Notes under the pieces: model-generated
Database searches by the model: none
What the model was told of the DNA's origin: nothing
The model's input: the letters and a program-made list of their open reading frames with translations, nothing else
From: Marinobacter halodurans
GTDB lineage: Bacteria > Pseudomonadota > Gammaproteobacteria > Pseudomonadales > Oleiphilaceae
Direction: 5' to 3'
DNA length: 64,000 nucleotides
Assembly: GCF_004327985.1 (NCBI RefSeq)
Contig: NZ_SJDL01000025.1
Coordinates: 1-64,000, forward strand
Translations under genes and position numbers: made by a program
In this document: positions 8,955 to 18,094 of the stretch, in pieces
Numbering within the stretch: position 1 is the first letter of the stretch
How the letters are laid out: the number at the start of each line of letters is the position of its first letter

Positions 8955-10460
8955 TTGTCAGTGGTTTCCATCCTGAGAAACAAACGCCGTCCTGTGGGCA
9001 TGGCCCTGGTACTGGGTCTCGCCGGTGCCCTGACGGCCTGTTCGCGCCCGTCGACTCTCGACGAGCTGCGCCAGGAAGGCGTGCTGCACGTCATCGCCCG
9101 CCCCTCTCCTTCGGTGTACTACGATGGCCGCGACGGCCCGACCGGCTATGAGTATGAACTGGCCAAAGAGTTTGCGGACGAGTTGGGCGTGGAACTGCGC
9201 GTTCGTGAAGCCGAAGGCAACGGACAGATCCTGTCGGTACTTGAAAAAGGCTATACCCACATCGGCCTGGCCGGACTGGCCAGCACGCTCCCGAGCACCC
9301 AGGAGTTCAAGGCGGTGCCGATCAACCTGAGCGTGCAGTCGACCCTGATCTACAACCGGGATGCAGATTCAGCGAGCGACGTCGAGGACATTGGCGGCCG
9401 CACCATCCATGCCGTTGCCAACAGCAACCACCTGGCGCCGCTGCGGGCACTGGCCAGGGAACATCCCGACATCCACTGGGAACTGCACACCGATCTGGAT
9501 ACCGCAGGCATCCTGGAGCGGGTCGAGTCCGGTGAATTCCAGGTCGCGGTGGTCGATTCGACCGAGTTGGCCCTCAACCAGGTCTTTTTCCCCAACGTCA
9601 AGAAGGGCTTCGACCTGAACCAGCCGCAGCCCATTGCCTGGCTGTTCCCATCCCAGCAGGACGATACGCTGGTCACAGCCGCCCGCAAGTTCCTCAACAA
9701 GATGAAAGCGGACGGCCGTCTCGCCCAGCTACGGGAGCGTTTCTACGGTCACCTGGACCGGCTCAACTACGTCGGCGCCCGTACCTTCGTCTATCACGTC
9801 CGTCACCGGTTGCCCAACTACGAGCTGGCGTTCCAGGCCGCTGCCGAGAAATACCACATGGACTGGCGCCTGCTGGCTGCGATCGGCTACCAGGAATCGC
9901 ACTGGCGCCCCAATGCCGTGTCGCCGACCGGTGTCCGCGGGATGATGATGCTGACGCGGAACACGGCCCAGTACGTCGGGATCGACAATCGCCTGGATCC
10001 GGACGAGAGCATCGACGGCGGCGCCCGCTACTTCCAGATGGTCCATGACCAGATTCCTGCCGATATCCCCGAGCCGGACCGGTCCTGGTTCGCGCTGGCG
10101 TCGTACAACGTCGGATTCGGCCACCTGGAAGACGCCCGTCGACTCGCCGAAGGCGCCGGCAAGGATCCCGACCGCTGGATTGACGTCAAGGAATTCCTGC
10201 CGCTGCTGGCGCAGAAAAAGTGGTATTCGAAAACCCGCTATGGGTATGCCCGGGGCCACGAGCCGGTGATCTACGTGCAGAATATCCGGCGCTACTACGA
10301 TGTACTGGCGTGGATGAAAGACCCCATGAGCCCGGGTGAACAGCTGGCACAGAGCCCCGAGCTCCCCGAACTGGACGCCGCGGCGCCGTCGACCGACGTC
10401 CTGCCCGACGGGTCCGAGCGTATTCCCACAGACCTGTCCATCGCGCCGCCAACCCTGTAA
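8955..10460 (+). CDS. mltF: Membrane-bound lytic murein transglycosylase F (MltF)
   Basis: Cleaves the MurNAc-GlcNAc bond of peptidoglycan with formation of 1,6-anhydro ends, at the outer-membrane inner face. The 501-residue product starts with a lipoprotein signal (RRP, then GMALVLGLAGALTAC), so Cys29 should be lipidated. Residues about 40-265 are a solute-binding-protein family 3 domain, and residues about 290-430 an SLT domain. The catalytic acid is Glu314 in GYQESHWRPNAVSPTG. The start is chosen as TTG at 8955 because AAGGAG lies nine bases upstream; a GTG two codons on is the alternative. Its stop is one base from that of convergent recX. Confidence 0.95.
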   Translation: MSVVSILRNKRRPVGMALVLGLAGALTACSRPSTLDELRQEGVLHVIARPSPSVYYDGRDGPTGYEYELAKEFADELGVELRVREAEGNGQILSVLEKGYTHIGLAGLASTLPSTQEFKAVPINLSVQSTLIYNRDADSASDVEDIGGRTIHAVANSNHLAPLRALAREHPDIHWELHTDLDTAGILERVESGEFQVAVVDSTELALNQVFFPNVKKGFDLNQPQPIAWLFPSQQDDTLVTAARKFLNKMKADGRLAQLRERFYGHLDRLNYVGARTFVYHVRHRLPNYELAFQAAAEKYHMDWRLLAAIGYQESHWRPNAVSPTGVRGMMMLTRNTAQYVGIDNRLDPDESIDGGARYFQMVHDQIPADIPEPDRSWFALASYNVGFGHLEDARRLAEGAGKDPDRWIDVKEFLPLLAQKKWYSKTRYGYARGHEPVIYVQNIRRYYDVLAWMKDPMSPGEQLAQSPELPELDAAAPSTDVLPDGSERIPTDLSIAPPTL

Positions 10461-10461
10461 C

Positions 10462-10950
10462 TCAGTCCGCAGCATCCTCACGGGCGTCCAGAGCCCGCTC
10501 CGCCTGCTCGCCGGTATAGCCGCGCTGGGCAAGGAAGCGGGCCTGGCGCACCTTGTCCGACCACTCCAGCGCAGACGCCGACAGACCGAACCGACGGCGC
10601 CTCGCCTCGATGGCCCGCTCCGCCCATTGCTGATCGGTCGTGGCCTGGAGGCAATCCGGTCGCTGGAAGACCCCGCGCTGCTGCAATTCACTTTCGATGC
10701 GCAACGGCCCGTACCCCAGATCCATCCGCTGACGGGCATAGACATCGGCAAAACGGGCATCGTCCAGCCAACCTTCCTGTTCGTAGTCGTCCAGCACCGG
10801 GTCGATGACATCCGGCGCCAGCTTGCGCTGCATCAGCTTCAGCCGCAGCTCCTGGCGACTGTGCTCGCGTCGGGCCAACAACTTCAGAGCCACGGAACGG
10901 GCCTTGTACTCCGGGTCCTGATGTTCGGATTTGCTGTTTTTCGGGGCCAT
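10462..10950 (-). CDS. recX: RecX-family regulatory protein
   Basis: RecX binds RecA filaments and limits RecA activity. The 162-residue product shows the family pattern of three-helix repeats: LLARREHSRQELRLKL, LDDYEQEGWLDDARFA and, at the C-terminus, RQARFLAQRGY. The ATG at 10950 fits the family start; 13 more codons upstream are open but unlike RecX. In many relatives recX follows recA directly, but recA is not next to it here. It converges with mltF with a single base between stop codons. Confidence 0.88.
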   Translation of the reverse strand: MAPKNSKSEHQDPEYKARSVALKLLARREHSRQELRLKLMQRKLAPDVIDPVLDDYEQEGWLDDARFADVYARQRMDLGYGPLRIESELQQRGVFQRPDCLQATTDQQWAERAIEARRRRFGLSASALEWSDKVRQARFLAQRGYTGEQAERALDAREDAAD

Positions 10951-11167
10951 GGATTGTCTTCGGATCCAGCGTGTTCCAAACCACCACACAGCCCTGTGCA
11001 GCGGGTCTCCAAAACGATTAGACTAACCCACCATGCAAGCGGGCGTCGACGTCGCCCGATGCTCTGCCGGCGGCCCGGAGGGTCTTTGCCCCCTTCCCTG
11101 GCTGCCTGATTCTGGCCGGCATTCCGGATCCGGCCAGCAACTTGCCTTACCGTGTGGGGATTTTGTT

Positions 11168-13816
11168 ATGGCGGCATTTATCAAGAAGTTGTTCAAGAAC
11201 CGCAAATCCGACAACGCCCAACCGCAAACCGATATCGGCGCGCTGAATCCGGACAAACCGGACGATCTCAACGCCCTGGTCGAGCTGGCCCGCTCGGCGG
11301 AGACCAACAGCCAGCGGGGTGTCGCCATCGACCGCATCCCCCACATCAAGCATCTGATCCCGCTGTACGGCGACGCCTCGGCTACCGTGCGTAACCGTCT
11401 GGCCGGGCGGATCAGTGCACTGGCCAGCCAGCATCCGGAACAGGTCGAGCAGGCACTCAGCGCATTGACGGATCCCCAGCAACAGACACTGGTGCGCCAG
11501 CTTTGCGAGAGCACAGACCTGGATGCCGAACAGGTCTCCGCGGACACGGATCCTCAAAAGCTCGTGACCCTGGCAATCGAGGGCAAGACCGCCGCTGTTC
11601 GCCTCGCCGCGGCCGAGCGGATCGAGGGTGAAGAGAATTTGATGGCGGTTCAGCGGGCCGCCAAAGGTCGCGATAAAGGCGTTTTCCAACTGACCAGGAA
11701 ACGCCTGCAGCAACTGCGCCAGGAAAAGGAACGGGAAAAGGCCGTCCAGAAAGCCATCAATGACCTGATCCATCAGGCCGAAGAGCACGCCAAGACGGAT
11801 AACCTGCAACTCTACGCGGCCCGCGTGGAGAGCCTGCAGTCCCAGTGGAAGAACCTGTCCTCGGCCGCCTCCAACGAGCAGCACACCGCTTTCCTGACGG
11901 CGCTGGAGGTCTGCAACCGCCGGGTCCGCGACGTCGAGGAAGCCTCCGCTCTGGAAGCCGAGTCCCACCAGAAACAGGAAGAGCGCAAGGCGACATTGGA
12001 TCTGCTGCGTGACACGCTGGACAGCCTGCGCAATGCCATGCCGGAGCGTGGCCCATCCCTGTCGTCACTCGACGCCTTGCAAAAAACCCAGGAAAACCGC
12101 TGGATGGAAGCCACCCGCGACAGCGACGTGGCCAAGGCGGAGCAGAAGGACTACCAGGCCCTGATGCTGGAACTGCGCCACTACATCGGCTCGGTCCAGC
12201 GCCTGCAACAGCAGCAGGACACCCTGAAATCACTGGTCGACTCGGAGTCACCGGACAGCGCCGAGCTGCGTCAGCTGCTGGAAACCATCGACTGGCCTGC
12301 CGGCTACGCCCAGCCGCCGGAACTGGAAGCCGCCGCCCGCAAACTCGGCCATGCACGCGAAGTGCGCAAAACCCAGGCCAGCGACCACAAAACCCAGGCC
12401 AAGGCGCTGGACGACCTCCTCGAGAAGCTGGAGCAGGCGCTGGAGCAGGATCAGTACACCGAGTCCCGCCACCTGCACAAACAGGCCCAGCACGCTTTCA
12501 ATGCACTCGACCACAAGCACGCCAGCCCACGCCAGGCCCGCCTGACCCTGCTGGGTCGCCAATTGCAGGACCTGCAGGACTGGCGGGGCTTTGCCACCCG
12601 CCCCAAGCAGGAAGAACTGTGCGAAGCCATGGAATACCTGGCGACCCAGCACATGGAGCCGGAAGCCAAGGCAACGCACATCAAGGAACTGCAACAGGAG
12701 TGGCGGGACCTGGGCGGGTCGTCAGACCAGTCCCTGTGGCAGCGCTTCAAGAAGGCGTCGGATATTGCGTATGAACCCTGCCAGGAGTATTTCGCCGCCA
12801 AATCCGAGCTGAAGCACGTCAATATCGACAAACGTCAGGCGATCTGCGACCAGTTGGCCGATTTCGTCGAAAACGCCGACTGGCAGAATGCCGACTGGAA
12901 AGCCGTGGAACGGATTCACCGGGTCGCCCGCCAGGAATGGCGCGAGGCCTGGCCCGTGGATTTCAAGGCGAACCGGCCCCTGCAGAAACGGTTTGACCAG
13001 TTGCTGAAGCAGGTGGAAGCGCCGCTGAACGAAGAGCGACAGAAGAACGAAGCCCGCAAGCAGGCGATCGTTGAACGCGCCCAGGCACTGGTCGACCATG
13101 AGCCCCTGAGCGATGCCATGGAGCAGGCCAAGGCCCTGCAGAAGGAATGGCAAGGCATCGGCATCACCCGCCACAAGGAAGACCGCAAGCTCTGGCAGGA
13201 TTTCCGCGCCGCCTGCGATGCCATTTTCGCCCGTCGCGATGCCAAGCGGGCAGAACAGGCCGCCGAAGACACGGCGGCCCTCGGTACGCTCAAGCAGGCC
13301 ATTGCCAGCAGCCGCGAACAGCGCGAAGCGGCGGCGGGAGATCTCGCCGCACTGCGGCAGGCACAACGGGCGCTTCGCGACGCACCCACGCCACGCCGTA
13401 TTCCGGCGGCCGTGTCCGACGAGCTTGCCACGGAAAAGGCGGCCCTGAATCAGGCGATCCAGCAGGTAGAGCGCAGCCAGCAGGTGGCGGACTGGGACGC
13501 CCGCCTGACGGCCGGACACGCCCCTCAGGATCATGACAATGAGCTGCCGGAGCCGCTGCCGTCACCCCGGGAAATCGCCATTCGCCTGGAAATCGCCACG
13601 GGGATGCCGTCACCGGCCGAGGATCAGGACCTGCGCATGAAGCAGCAGGTGGAGCGCCTGGCCGCCGGTCTGGCCGGCGGCACCGAAAGCAAGGGGTCAA
13701 CGGAGGACGAAATCAACCGGCTGATCGACTGCTGGTGTGCCCAGTCAATCAATCCGGGCGAAGCCGAAAACCTGATGCCCCGCCTGCGCGGCGCCCTCGA
13801 GCACTGGCGGGGATGA
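11168..13816 (+). CDS. DUF349 repeat coiled-coil protein
   Basis: An 882-residue cytosolic protein, rich in Lys, Glu, Gln and Ala and predicted to be largely helical and coiled coil. Several DUF349 units are visible as recurring patterns of Trp-containing helices (LQSQWKNL, LQQEWRDLGG, RQEWREAWPVD, LQKEWQGIGITRHKEDRKLWQDFRAACD). Family members are common in gammaproteobacteria, but no molecular role is firmly established. The ATG at 11168 is chosen because conserved sequence begins MAAFIKKLFK; an earlier in-frame start adds 45 unrelated residues. A perfect palindrome follows its stop. Confidence 0.88.
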   Translation: MAAFIKKLFKNRKSDNAQPQTDIGALNPDKPDDLNALVELARSAETNSQRGVAIDRIPHIKHLIPLYGDASATVRNRLAGRISALASQHPEQVEQALSALTDPQQQTLVRQLCESTDLDAEQVSADTDPQKLVTLAIEGKTAAVRLAAAERIEGEENLMAVQRAAKGRDKGVFQLTRKRLQQLRQEKEREKAVQKAINDLIHQAEEHAKTDNLQLYAARVESLQSQWKNLSSAASNEQHTAFLTALEVCNRRVRDVEEASALEAESHQKQEERKATLDLLRDTLDSLRNAMPERGPSLSSLDALQKTQENRWMEATRDSDVAKAEQKDYQALMLELRHYIGSVQRLQQQQDTLKSLVDSESPDSAELRQLLETIDWPAGYAQPPELEAAARKLGHAREVRKTQASDHKTQAKALDDLLEKLEQALEQDQYTESRHLHKQAQHAFNALDHKHASPRQARLTLLGRQLQDLQDWRGFATRPKQEELCEAMEYLATQHMEPEAKATHIKELQQEWRDLGGSSDQSLWQRFKKASDIAYEPCQEYFAAKSELKHVNIDKRQAICDQLADFVENADWQNADWKAVERIHRVARQEWREAWPVDFKANRPLQKRFDQLLKQVEAPLNEERQKNEARKQAIVERAQALVDHEPLSDAMEQAKALQKEWQGIGITRHKEDRKLWQDFRAACDAIFARRDAKRAEQAAEDTAALGTLKQAIASSREQREAAAGDLAALRQAQRALRDAPTPRRIPAAVSDELATEKAALNQAIQQVERSQQVADWDARLTAGHAPQDHDNELPEPLPSPREIAIRLEIATGMPSPAEDQDLRMKQQVERLAAGLAGGTESKGSTEDEINRLIDCWCAQSINPGEAENLMPRLRGALEHWRG

Positions 13817-13830
13817 ATCGCCCGTACCCG

Positions 13831-13858
13831 GGTGCCGCCCGATCGATCGGGCGGCACC
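13831..13858. terminator. 28-bp perfect palindrome between convergent genes
   Basis: Two 14-base arms (GGTGCCGCCCGATC and its complement) form a perfect palindrome that ends one base before the comFB stop codon and starts 14 bases after the DUF349 stop. It can act as a bidirectional stem. No strong T tract follows in either direction. Confidence 0.6.
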
Positions 13859-14122
13859 TCATTCCCTCTGGTGCTTGAGCACGAAATTCCTCGATTCCGA
13901 CACCGCCGCCCGTACCCGCTCCCGCATCTCCTGCATTTCCGGGTCGGCGAGATAGAACCGCATGTCGATGGAATGCCGGTAATAGCGCGTCGGCAGCCGG
14001 TTCAACGCCACACACATCACATCCGCCAGGAAATCCTCGTCCTCATCCGGTTTGCGCGTTTCCTCGATGGCCTCTGCCACCAGACCTTCATAAAAGTTAT
14101 CGATCATATCGAGCAGGGACAT
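13859..14122 (-). CDS. Late competence development ComFB family protein
   Basis: An 87-residue protein matching ComFB-like proteins: MSLLDMIDNFYEGLV at the start, then DFLADVMCVALNRLPTRYYRHSID, the conserved core with Cys and the LPxRY motif. ComFB homologues have been linked to cyclic-di-nucleotide binding in some bacteria; whether this one binds any is not known. The ATG at 14122 has AAGGTG eight bases upstream, better than the TTG 23 codons earlier. It is divergent from the fadI-like gene. Confidence 0.88.
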   Translation of the reverse strand: MSLLDMIDNFYEGLVAEAIEETRKPDEDEDFLADVMCVALNRLPTRYYRHSIDMRFYLADPEMQEMRERVRAAVSESRNFVLKHQRE

Positions 14123-14350
14123 AAGAACTACACCTTGTTCGGATTCCAGTGGGTCTGACTGTAGATTAGATGGCTGCCCGCGGATTGCCACCTGAGCACT
14201 TTCGCCAATTCAAATGGCATCGCCGGTCATTACCTCTGCGGAAACCGGCCGCTAAGGTGGCTGTCTATCCTGAAAAACGGTGCTATCCGATCGTCCGGCC
14301 CGACACCACTGACGAACCACGACTCCGCCCCAGAGCGCAGAGGAACAATA

Positions 14351-15559
14351 ATGACCACAGAAGCCTATATCTTCGATGCGGTACGTACACCGCGAGGCCG
14401 CGGCAAGAAAGACGGCTCGCTGCACAGCGTCAAACCCATCACCCTGCTGACGACCATCCTCAAAGCCCTTCAGGCACGCAATGATCTGGACACCCGCCAG
14501 GTGGACGACATCGTCATGGGATGCGTCACCGCGGTGGGCGACCAGGGCGCGGACATCGCCAAGACCGCCGCCCTCGCCGCGCAGTGGGATGAAGTCGTTG
14601 CCGGCGTCACGCTCAACCGCTTCTGCGCCTCCGGCCTGGAAGCCGTCAACCTCGCGGCCATGAAAGTCCGCTCCGGATGGGAGGATCTGGTCGTGGCAGG
14701 CGGTGTGGAAGCCATGTCCCGGGTCCCCATGGGCTCAGACGGCGGCGCCTGGGCCAGCGACCCGGAAACCAACCTGAATACCGGTTTCATGCCCCAGGGG
14801 ATCGGCGCCGACCTGATTGCCACCATCGAAGGCTTCAGTCGGGAAGACGTGGATCGGTTTGCCGTGAATTCCCAGAAAAAGGCGGCCGCCGCCTGGGAAA
14901 ATGGCCACTTCAGGAACTCCATCGTCCCGGTCACCGACCAGAACGGCGTGCTGATCCTGGACCGTGACGAGCACGTCCGCGCCGGCACCACGCTGGAATC
15001 CCTGAGCCAACTCAAACCCTCGTTCCAGATGATGGGCGAGATGGGCTTTGACGGTGTGGCCCGGGAGAAATACCACGACGTGGAGCGCATCAACCACGTG
15101 CACCACGCCGGTAACTCCTCCGGCATCGTCGATGGCGCCACCGCCCTGCTGATCGGCAGCGAAGCCAAGGGTCGTGAGCTGGGCCTGAAACCCCGCGCCC
15201 GCATCCTATCCACGGCCGTCACCGGCACCGATCCCACCATCATGCTGACCGGCCCCGCGCCGGCAACCCGCAAGGCCCTCGCCAAGGCGGGACTGACCGC
15301 GGACCAGATCGACCTGTTCGAAGTGAACGAGGCGTTTGCATCCGTCGTCATGCGCTTCCAGCGGGAGCTGGACGTGCCCGACGAGAAGGTCAACGTCAAC
15401 GGCGGTGCGATCGCCATGGGCCACCCGCTGGGCGCCACCGGCGCCATGATCCTCGGCACCCTGCTGGACGAGCTGGAGCGTCGGGAACAGTGCTACGGCC
15501 TCGCCACCCTGTGTGTGGGCGGCGGCATGGGCATCGCCACCGTTATTGAACGCTGCTGA
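14351..15559 (+). CDS. fadI: Acetyl-CoA C-acyltransferase (3-ketoacyl-CoA thiolase)
   Basis: Catalyses thiolytic cleavage of 3-ketoacyl-CoA in beta-oxidation. The 402-residue product has the thiolase order: nucleophile Cys92 in [30 protein letters not shown] near residue 328, [15 protein letters not shown] near 350-365 and the second catalytic Cys in TLCVGGGMG. The start is an ATG behind AGAGGA. The hydratase/dehydrogenase gene follows after 24 bases, so the two make one operon and probably one trifunctional complex. The symbol fadI is by pairing with a FadJ-like partner; short-chain degradation roles are possible. Confidence 0.93.
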   Translation: MTTEAYIFDAVRTPRGRGKKDGSLHSVKPITLLTTILKALQARNDLDTRQVDDIVMGCVTAVGDQGADIAKTAALAAQWDEVVAGVTLNRFCASGLEAVNLAAMKVRSGWEDLVVAGGVEAMSRVPMGSDGGAWASDPETNLNTGFMPQGIGADLIATIEGFSREDVDRFAVNSQKKAAAAWENGHFRNSIVPVTDQNGVLILDRDEHVRAGTTLESLSQLKPSFQMMGEMGFDGVAREKYHDVERINHVHHAGNSSGIVDGATALLIGSEAKGRELGLKPRARILSTAVTGTDPTIMLTGPAPATRKALAKAGLTADQIDLFEVNEAFASVVMRFQRELDVPDEKVNVNGGAIAMGHPLGATGAMILGTLLDELERREQCYGLATLCVGGGMGIATVIERC

Positions 15560-15583
15560 GCCGGGACAGAGAAGGACCCAATA

Positions 15584-17734
15584 ATGAATGCAATCCGTTA
15601 CGACATCGACGACCAGAACACCCTCACCCTGACCATCGACATGCCCGGCCAGTCCGCCAACACCATGAATGCGGCTTTCCGGGAAGCGATGACCGAGACC
15701 ATCAGCCGCGTCGAGCAGGATCTGGAGACCATCAAGGGCATCATCCTGACCTCCGGCAAGACCACCTTCTTCGCCGGCGGCGACCTGAACGAACTGTTTA
15801 AAGTGACCAGGGAACAGGCCGGCGAGTTCGAAGCCATGATCAACGACCTCAAGCGCCAGATGCGGGCGCTGGAGACCTGCGGCAAGCCGGTGGTCGCCGC
15901 CATCAACGGCAGCGCCCTGGGCGGCGGGCTCGAGCTGTGCCTGGCCTGCCATCACCGGGTCGTGCTGGACGATGACCGCATCCAGCTCGGCCTGCCGGAA
16001 GTCACCCTGGGCCTGCTGCCCGGTGGCGGTGGTACACAGCGCCTGCCCCGCATGCTGGGGCTGGAAGCCTCCTTCCCCTATCTGATGGAAGGCCGGAAAT
16101 CGAACCCAAAAGCGGCCCTCAAGGCGGGTATCGTCGATGCCCTGGCCACCGATAACGATGACCTGATCGCCCAGGCCCGCGCCTTTATCGGGGCCAATCC
16201 GGGCTGCCAGCAGCCGTGGGACAGGAAGGGGTTCAAGATCCCGGGTGGTGCGCCGCAGCATCCGGCCATGGCCCAGAAGCTGGCGATCGCCCCGGCCATG
16301 CTGAAGCAGAAGACCAAGGGCTGCTATCCGGCGCCGGAAGCCATCCTGTCCGCCGCCGTGGAAGGCGCCCAGGTGGATTTCGACAACGGCCAGCTCATCG
16401 AAACCCGCTACTTTGCGCAACTGGTCTGCGGCCAGGTCGCCAAGAACATGACCGGCACCTTCTGGTTCCAGCTCAATGCCATCAAGGCCGGCGAAAGCCG
16501 CCCGCAGGGTATCGAGAAAGCCCGCTTCCAGAAGGTCGGCATCCTGGGTGCCGGAATGATGGGAGCCGGCATCGCCTACTCAACAGCCACCCGCGGGCTG
16601 GACGTGGTGCTCAAGGATGTTTCCGTCGAGAACGCCGAGAAAGGCAAGGCGTATTCGCAGAAGCTGCTGGACAGGAAGGTCAGCCGGGGCCGTACGACCG
16701 CCGAAGAGCGGGACGCGGTTCTGGCCCGTATCCAGGCCACCGATACCGCCGCCGACCTGGCGGGCTGCGACCTGATCATCGAGGCCGTATTCGAGGACAG
16801 CGACCTGAAAGCCAAAGTCACCCGGGAAGCCGAGCAGCAACTGGCAGACGGCGGCATTTTCGCCTCCAATACCTCGACGATTCCCATTACCCAGTTGGCC
16901 AAGGCCTCCAGCGATCCCGATAAATTCATCGGCCTGCATTTCTTCTCGCCGGTGGACAAGATGCAACTGGTGGAAATCATCGTCGGCGAAAAGACGTCCG
17001 ATGACACTCTCGCCCGGGCCTTCGACTACGTGCAGCAGATCGGCAAGATTCCCATCGTGGTCAATGACAGCCGCGGCTTTTTCACCTCACGGGTATTCGG
17101 CACGTTCGTCAACGAAGGTGTGGCCATGGTGAAGGAAGGCATCCACCCCGCCAGTATCGAGAATGCGGGCGTGCTCTCCGGCATGCCGGTCGGCCCGCTG
17201 GCCATTTGCGACGAGGTCAGCCTCACCCTGATCCAGCATGTGCGCAATCAGAGCCGCAAGGATATGGAGGCCGCCGGCAAGAGCTGGACGCCCCATCCGG
17301 CCGAAGCGGTCATTGATGCCATGGTCAACGAGCATGATCGCAAGGGAAAAGCCGCCGGCGCCGGCTTCTACGACTACCCTGCATCCGGCAGGAAACACCT
17401 CTGGCCCGGCCTGGCCGAACACTACACCGACCAGGCCAAGGCGTCGGAGGTCGACCTGCAAACGCTGAAGGACCGGCTGCTGTTCATCCAGGCCATCGAA
17501 ACCGTGCGCTGCCTTGAAGAGAATGTCCTGCGCACCGTGGAAGATGCCAATGTCGGCAGTATTTTCGGCATCGGTTTCGCGCCCTGGTCCGGAGGTGCCA
17601 TCCAGTTCATCAACCAGTACGGTGTGCGCAGGTTCGCAGAACGGGCAAGAGAGCTGGCCGACGTCTTCGGCGAGCGCTTTACCCCGCCCCGGCTGCTGCT
17701 GGAGAAAGCGGAAGGCGATACCCCGTTCGAATAA
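15584..17734 (+). CDS. fadJ: Bifunctional enoyl-CoA hydratase / 3-hydroxyacyl-CoA dehydrogenase (FadJ-like alpha subunit)
   Basis: Carries out the hydration and NAD-dependent dehydrogenation steps of fatty-acid oxidation. The 716-residue product has an N-terminal crotonase domain (residues about 1-190; FAGGDLNEL, INGSALGGGLELCLACHHR, GLPEVTLGLLPGGGGTQRLPR), a Rossmann NAD-binding domain near residue 320 (GILGAGMMGAGIAY) and a C-terminal dehydrogenase domain with HFFSPVDKMQLVEI. Length and order fit FadB/FadJ. The start is an ATG after GAAGGA. It forms an operon with the thiolase; a hairpin follows the stop. Confidence 0.93.
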   Translation: MNAIRYDIDDQNTLTLTIDMPGQSANTMNAAFREAMTETISRVEQDLETIKGIILTSGKTTFFAGGDLNELFKVTREQAGEFEAMINDLKRQMRALETCGKPVVAAINGSALGGGLELCLACHHRVVLDDDRIQLGLPEVTLGLLPGGGGTQRLPRMLGLEASFPYLMEGRKSNPKAALKAGIVDALATDNDDLIAQARAFIGANPGCQQPWDRKGFKIPGGAPQHPAMAQKLAIAPAMLKQKTKGCYPAPEAILSAAVEGAQVDFDNGQLIETRYFAQLVCGQVAKNMTGTFWFQLNAIKAGESRPQGIEKARFQKVGILGAGMMGAGIAYSTATRGLDVVLKDVSVENAEKGKAYSQKLLDRKVSRGRTTAEERDAVLARIQATDTAADLAGCDLIIEAVFEDSDLKAKVTREAEQQLADGGIFASNTSTIPITQLAKASSDPDKFIGLHFFSPVDKMQLVEIIVGEKTSDDTLARAFDYVQQIGKIPIVVNDSRGFFTSRVFGTFVNEGVAMVKEGIHPASIENAGVLSGMPVGPLAICDEVSLTLIQHVRNQSRKDMEAAGKSWTPHPAEAVIDAMVNEHDRKGKAAGAGFYDYPASGRKHLWPGLAEHYTDQAKASEVDLQTLKDRLLFIQAIETVRCLEENVLRTVEDANVGSIFGIGFAPWSGGAIQFINQYGVRRFAERARELADVFGERFTPPRLLLEKAEGDTPFE

Positions 17735-17748
17735 CCCGGGGATCGCAC

Positions 17749-17775
17749 GGGTTCCGGCGGCCTACGCCGGAACCC
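17749..17775 (+). terminator. Hairpin after the fadIJ operon
   Basis: An 11-bp perfect stem (GGGTTCCGGCG and complement) with a 5-base loop, 15 bases after the fadJ stop. No T tract follows, so its strength as an intrinsic terminator is unsure. Confidence 0.55.
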
Positions 17776-18094
17776 GATCTGCGCGTCCGCCAACGATACG
17801 GGTGCCGCACGGACGGTTGCCCTAACAAATTCCTCCGGACTTGTCCTCAATATGGACAGATTGTCATGACCTCGTAGCACATGGCCGGTAGCAACGGCCC
17901 TGCCGCTTGCCTACAATGAGCTGAGGATCCTCTAAATATTCCGGAACGCAATCAATTTTCGGGAGTCATAGTGGAGGCTCCGGCGTCTGCCGGTTATCCG
18001 GGGACATTGAGTCCTCACGAAACCCGGCCAGCCTGGAAGCCTGACGGTAGGTTCCGTTCGGCTTACAATCTTCACCTGCAAAGACAGTAATGAC
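17776..18094. other. Intergenic region before prc
   Basis: About 320 bases with no supportable gene. It must contain the prc promoter. GGACAGATTGTCA and nearby short inverted sequences are present, but no operator could be named. Confidence 0.4.

Noticed and set aside
13501-13858. Palindrome GATCGATC region as an operator
   Set aside because: Position between two convergent stops fits a bidirectional hairpin better than an operator.
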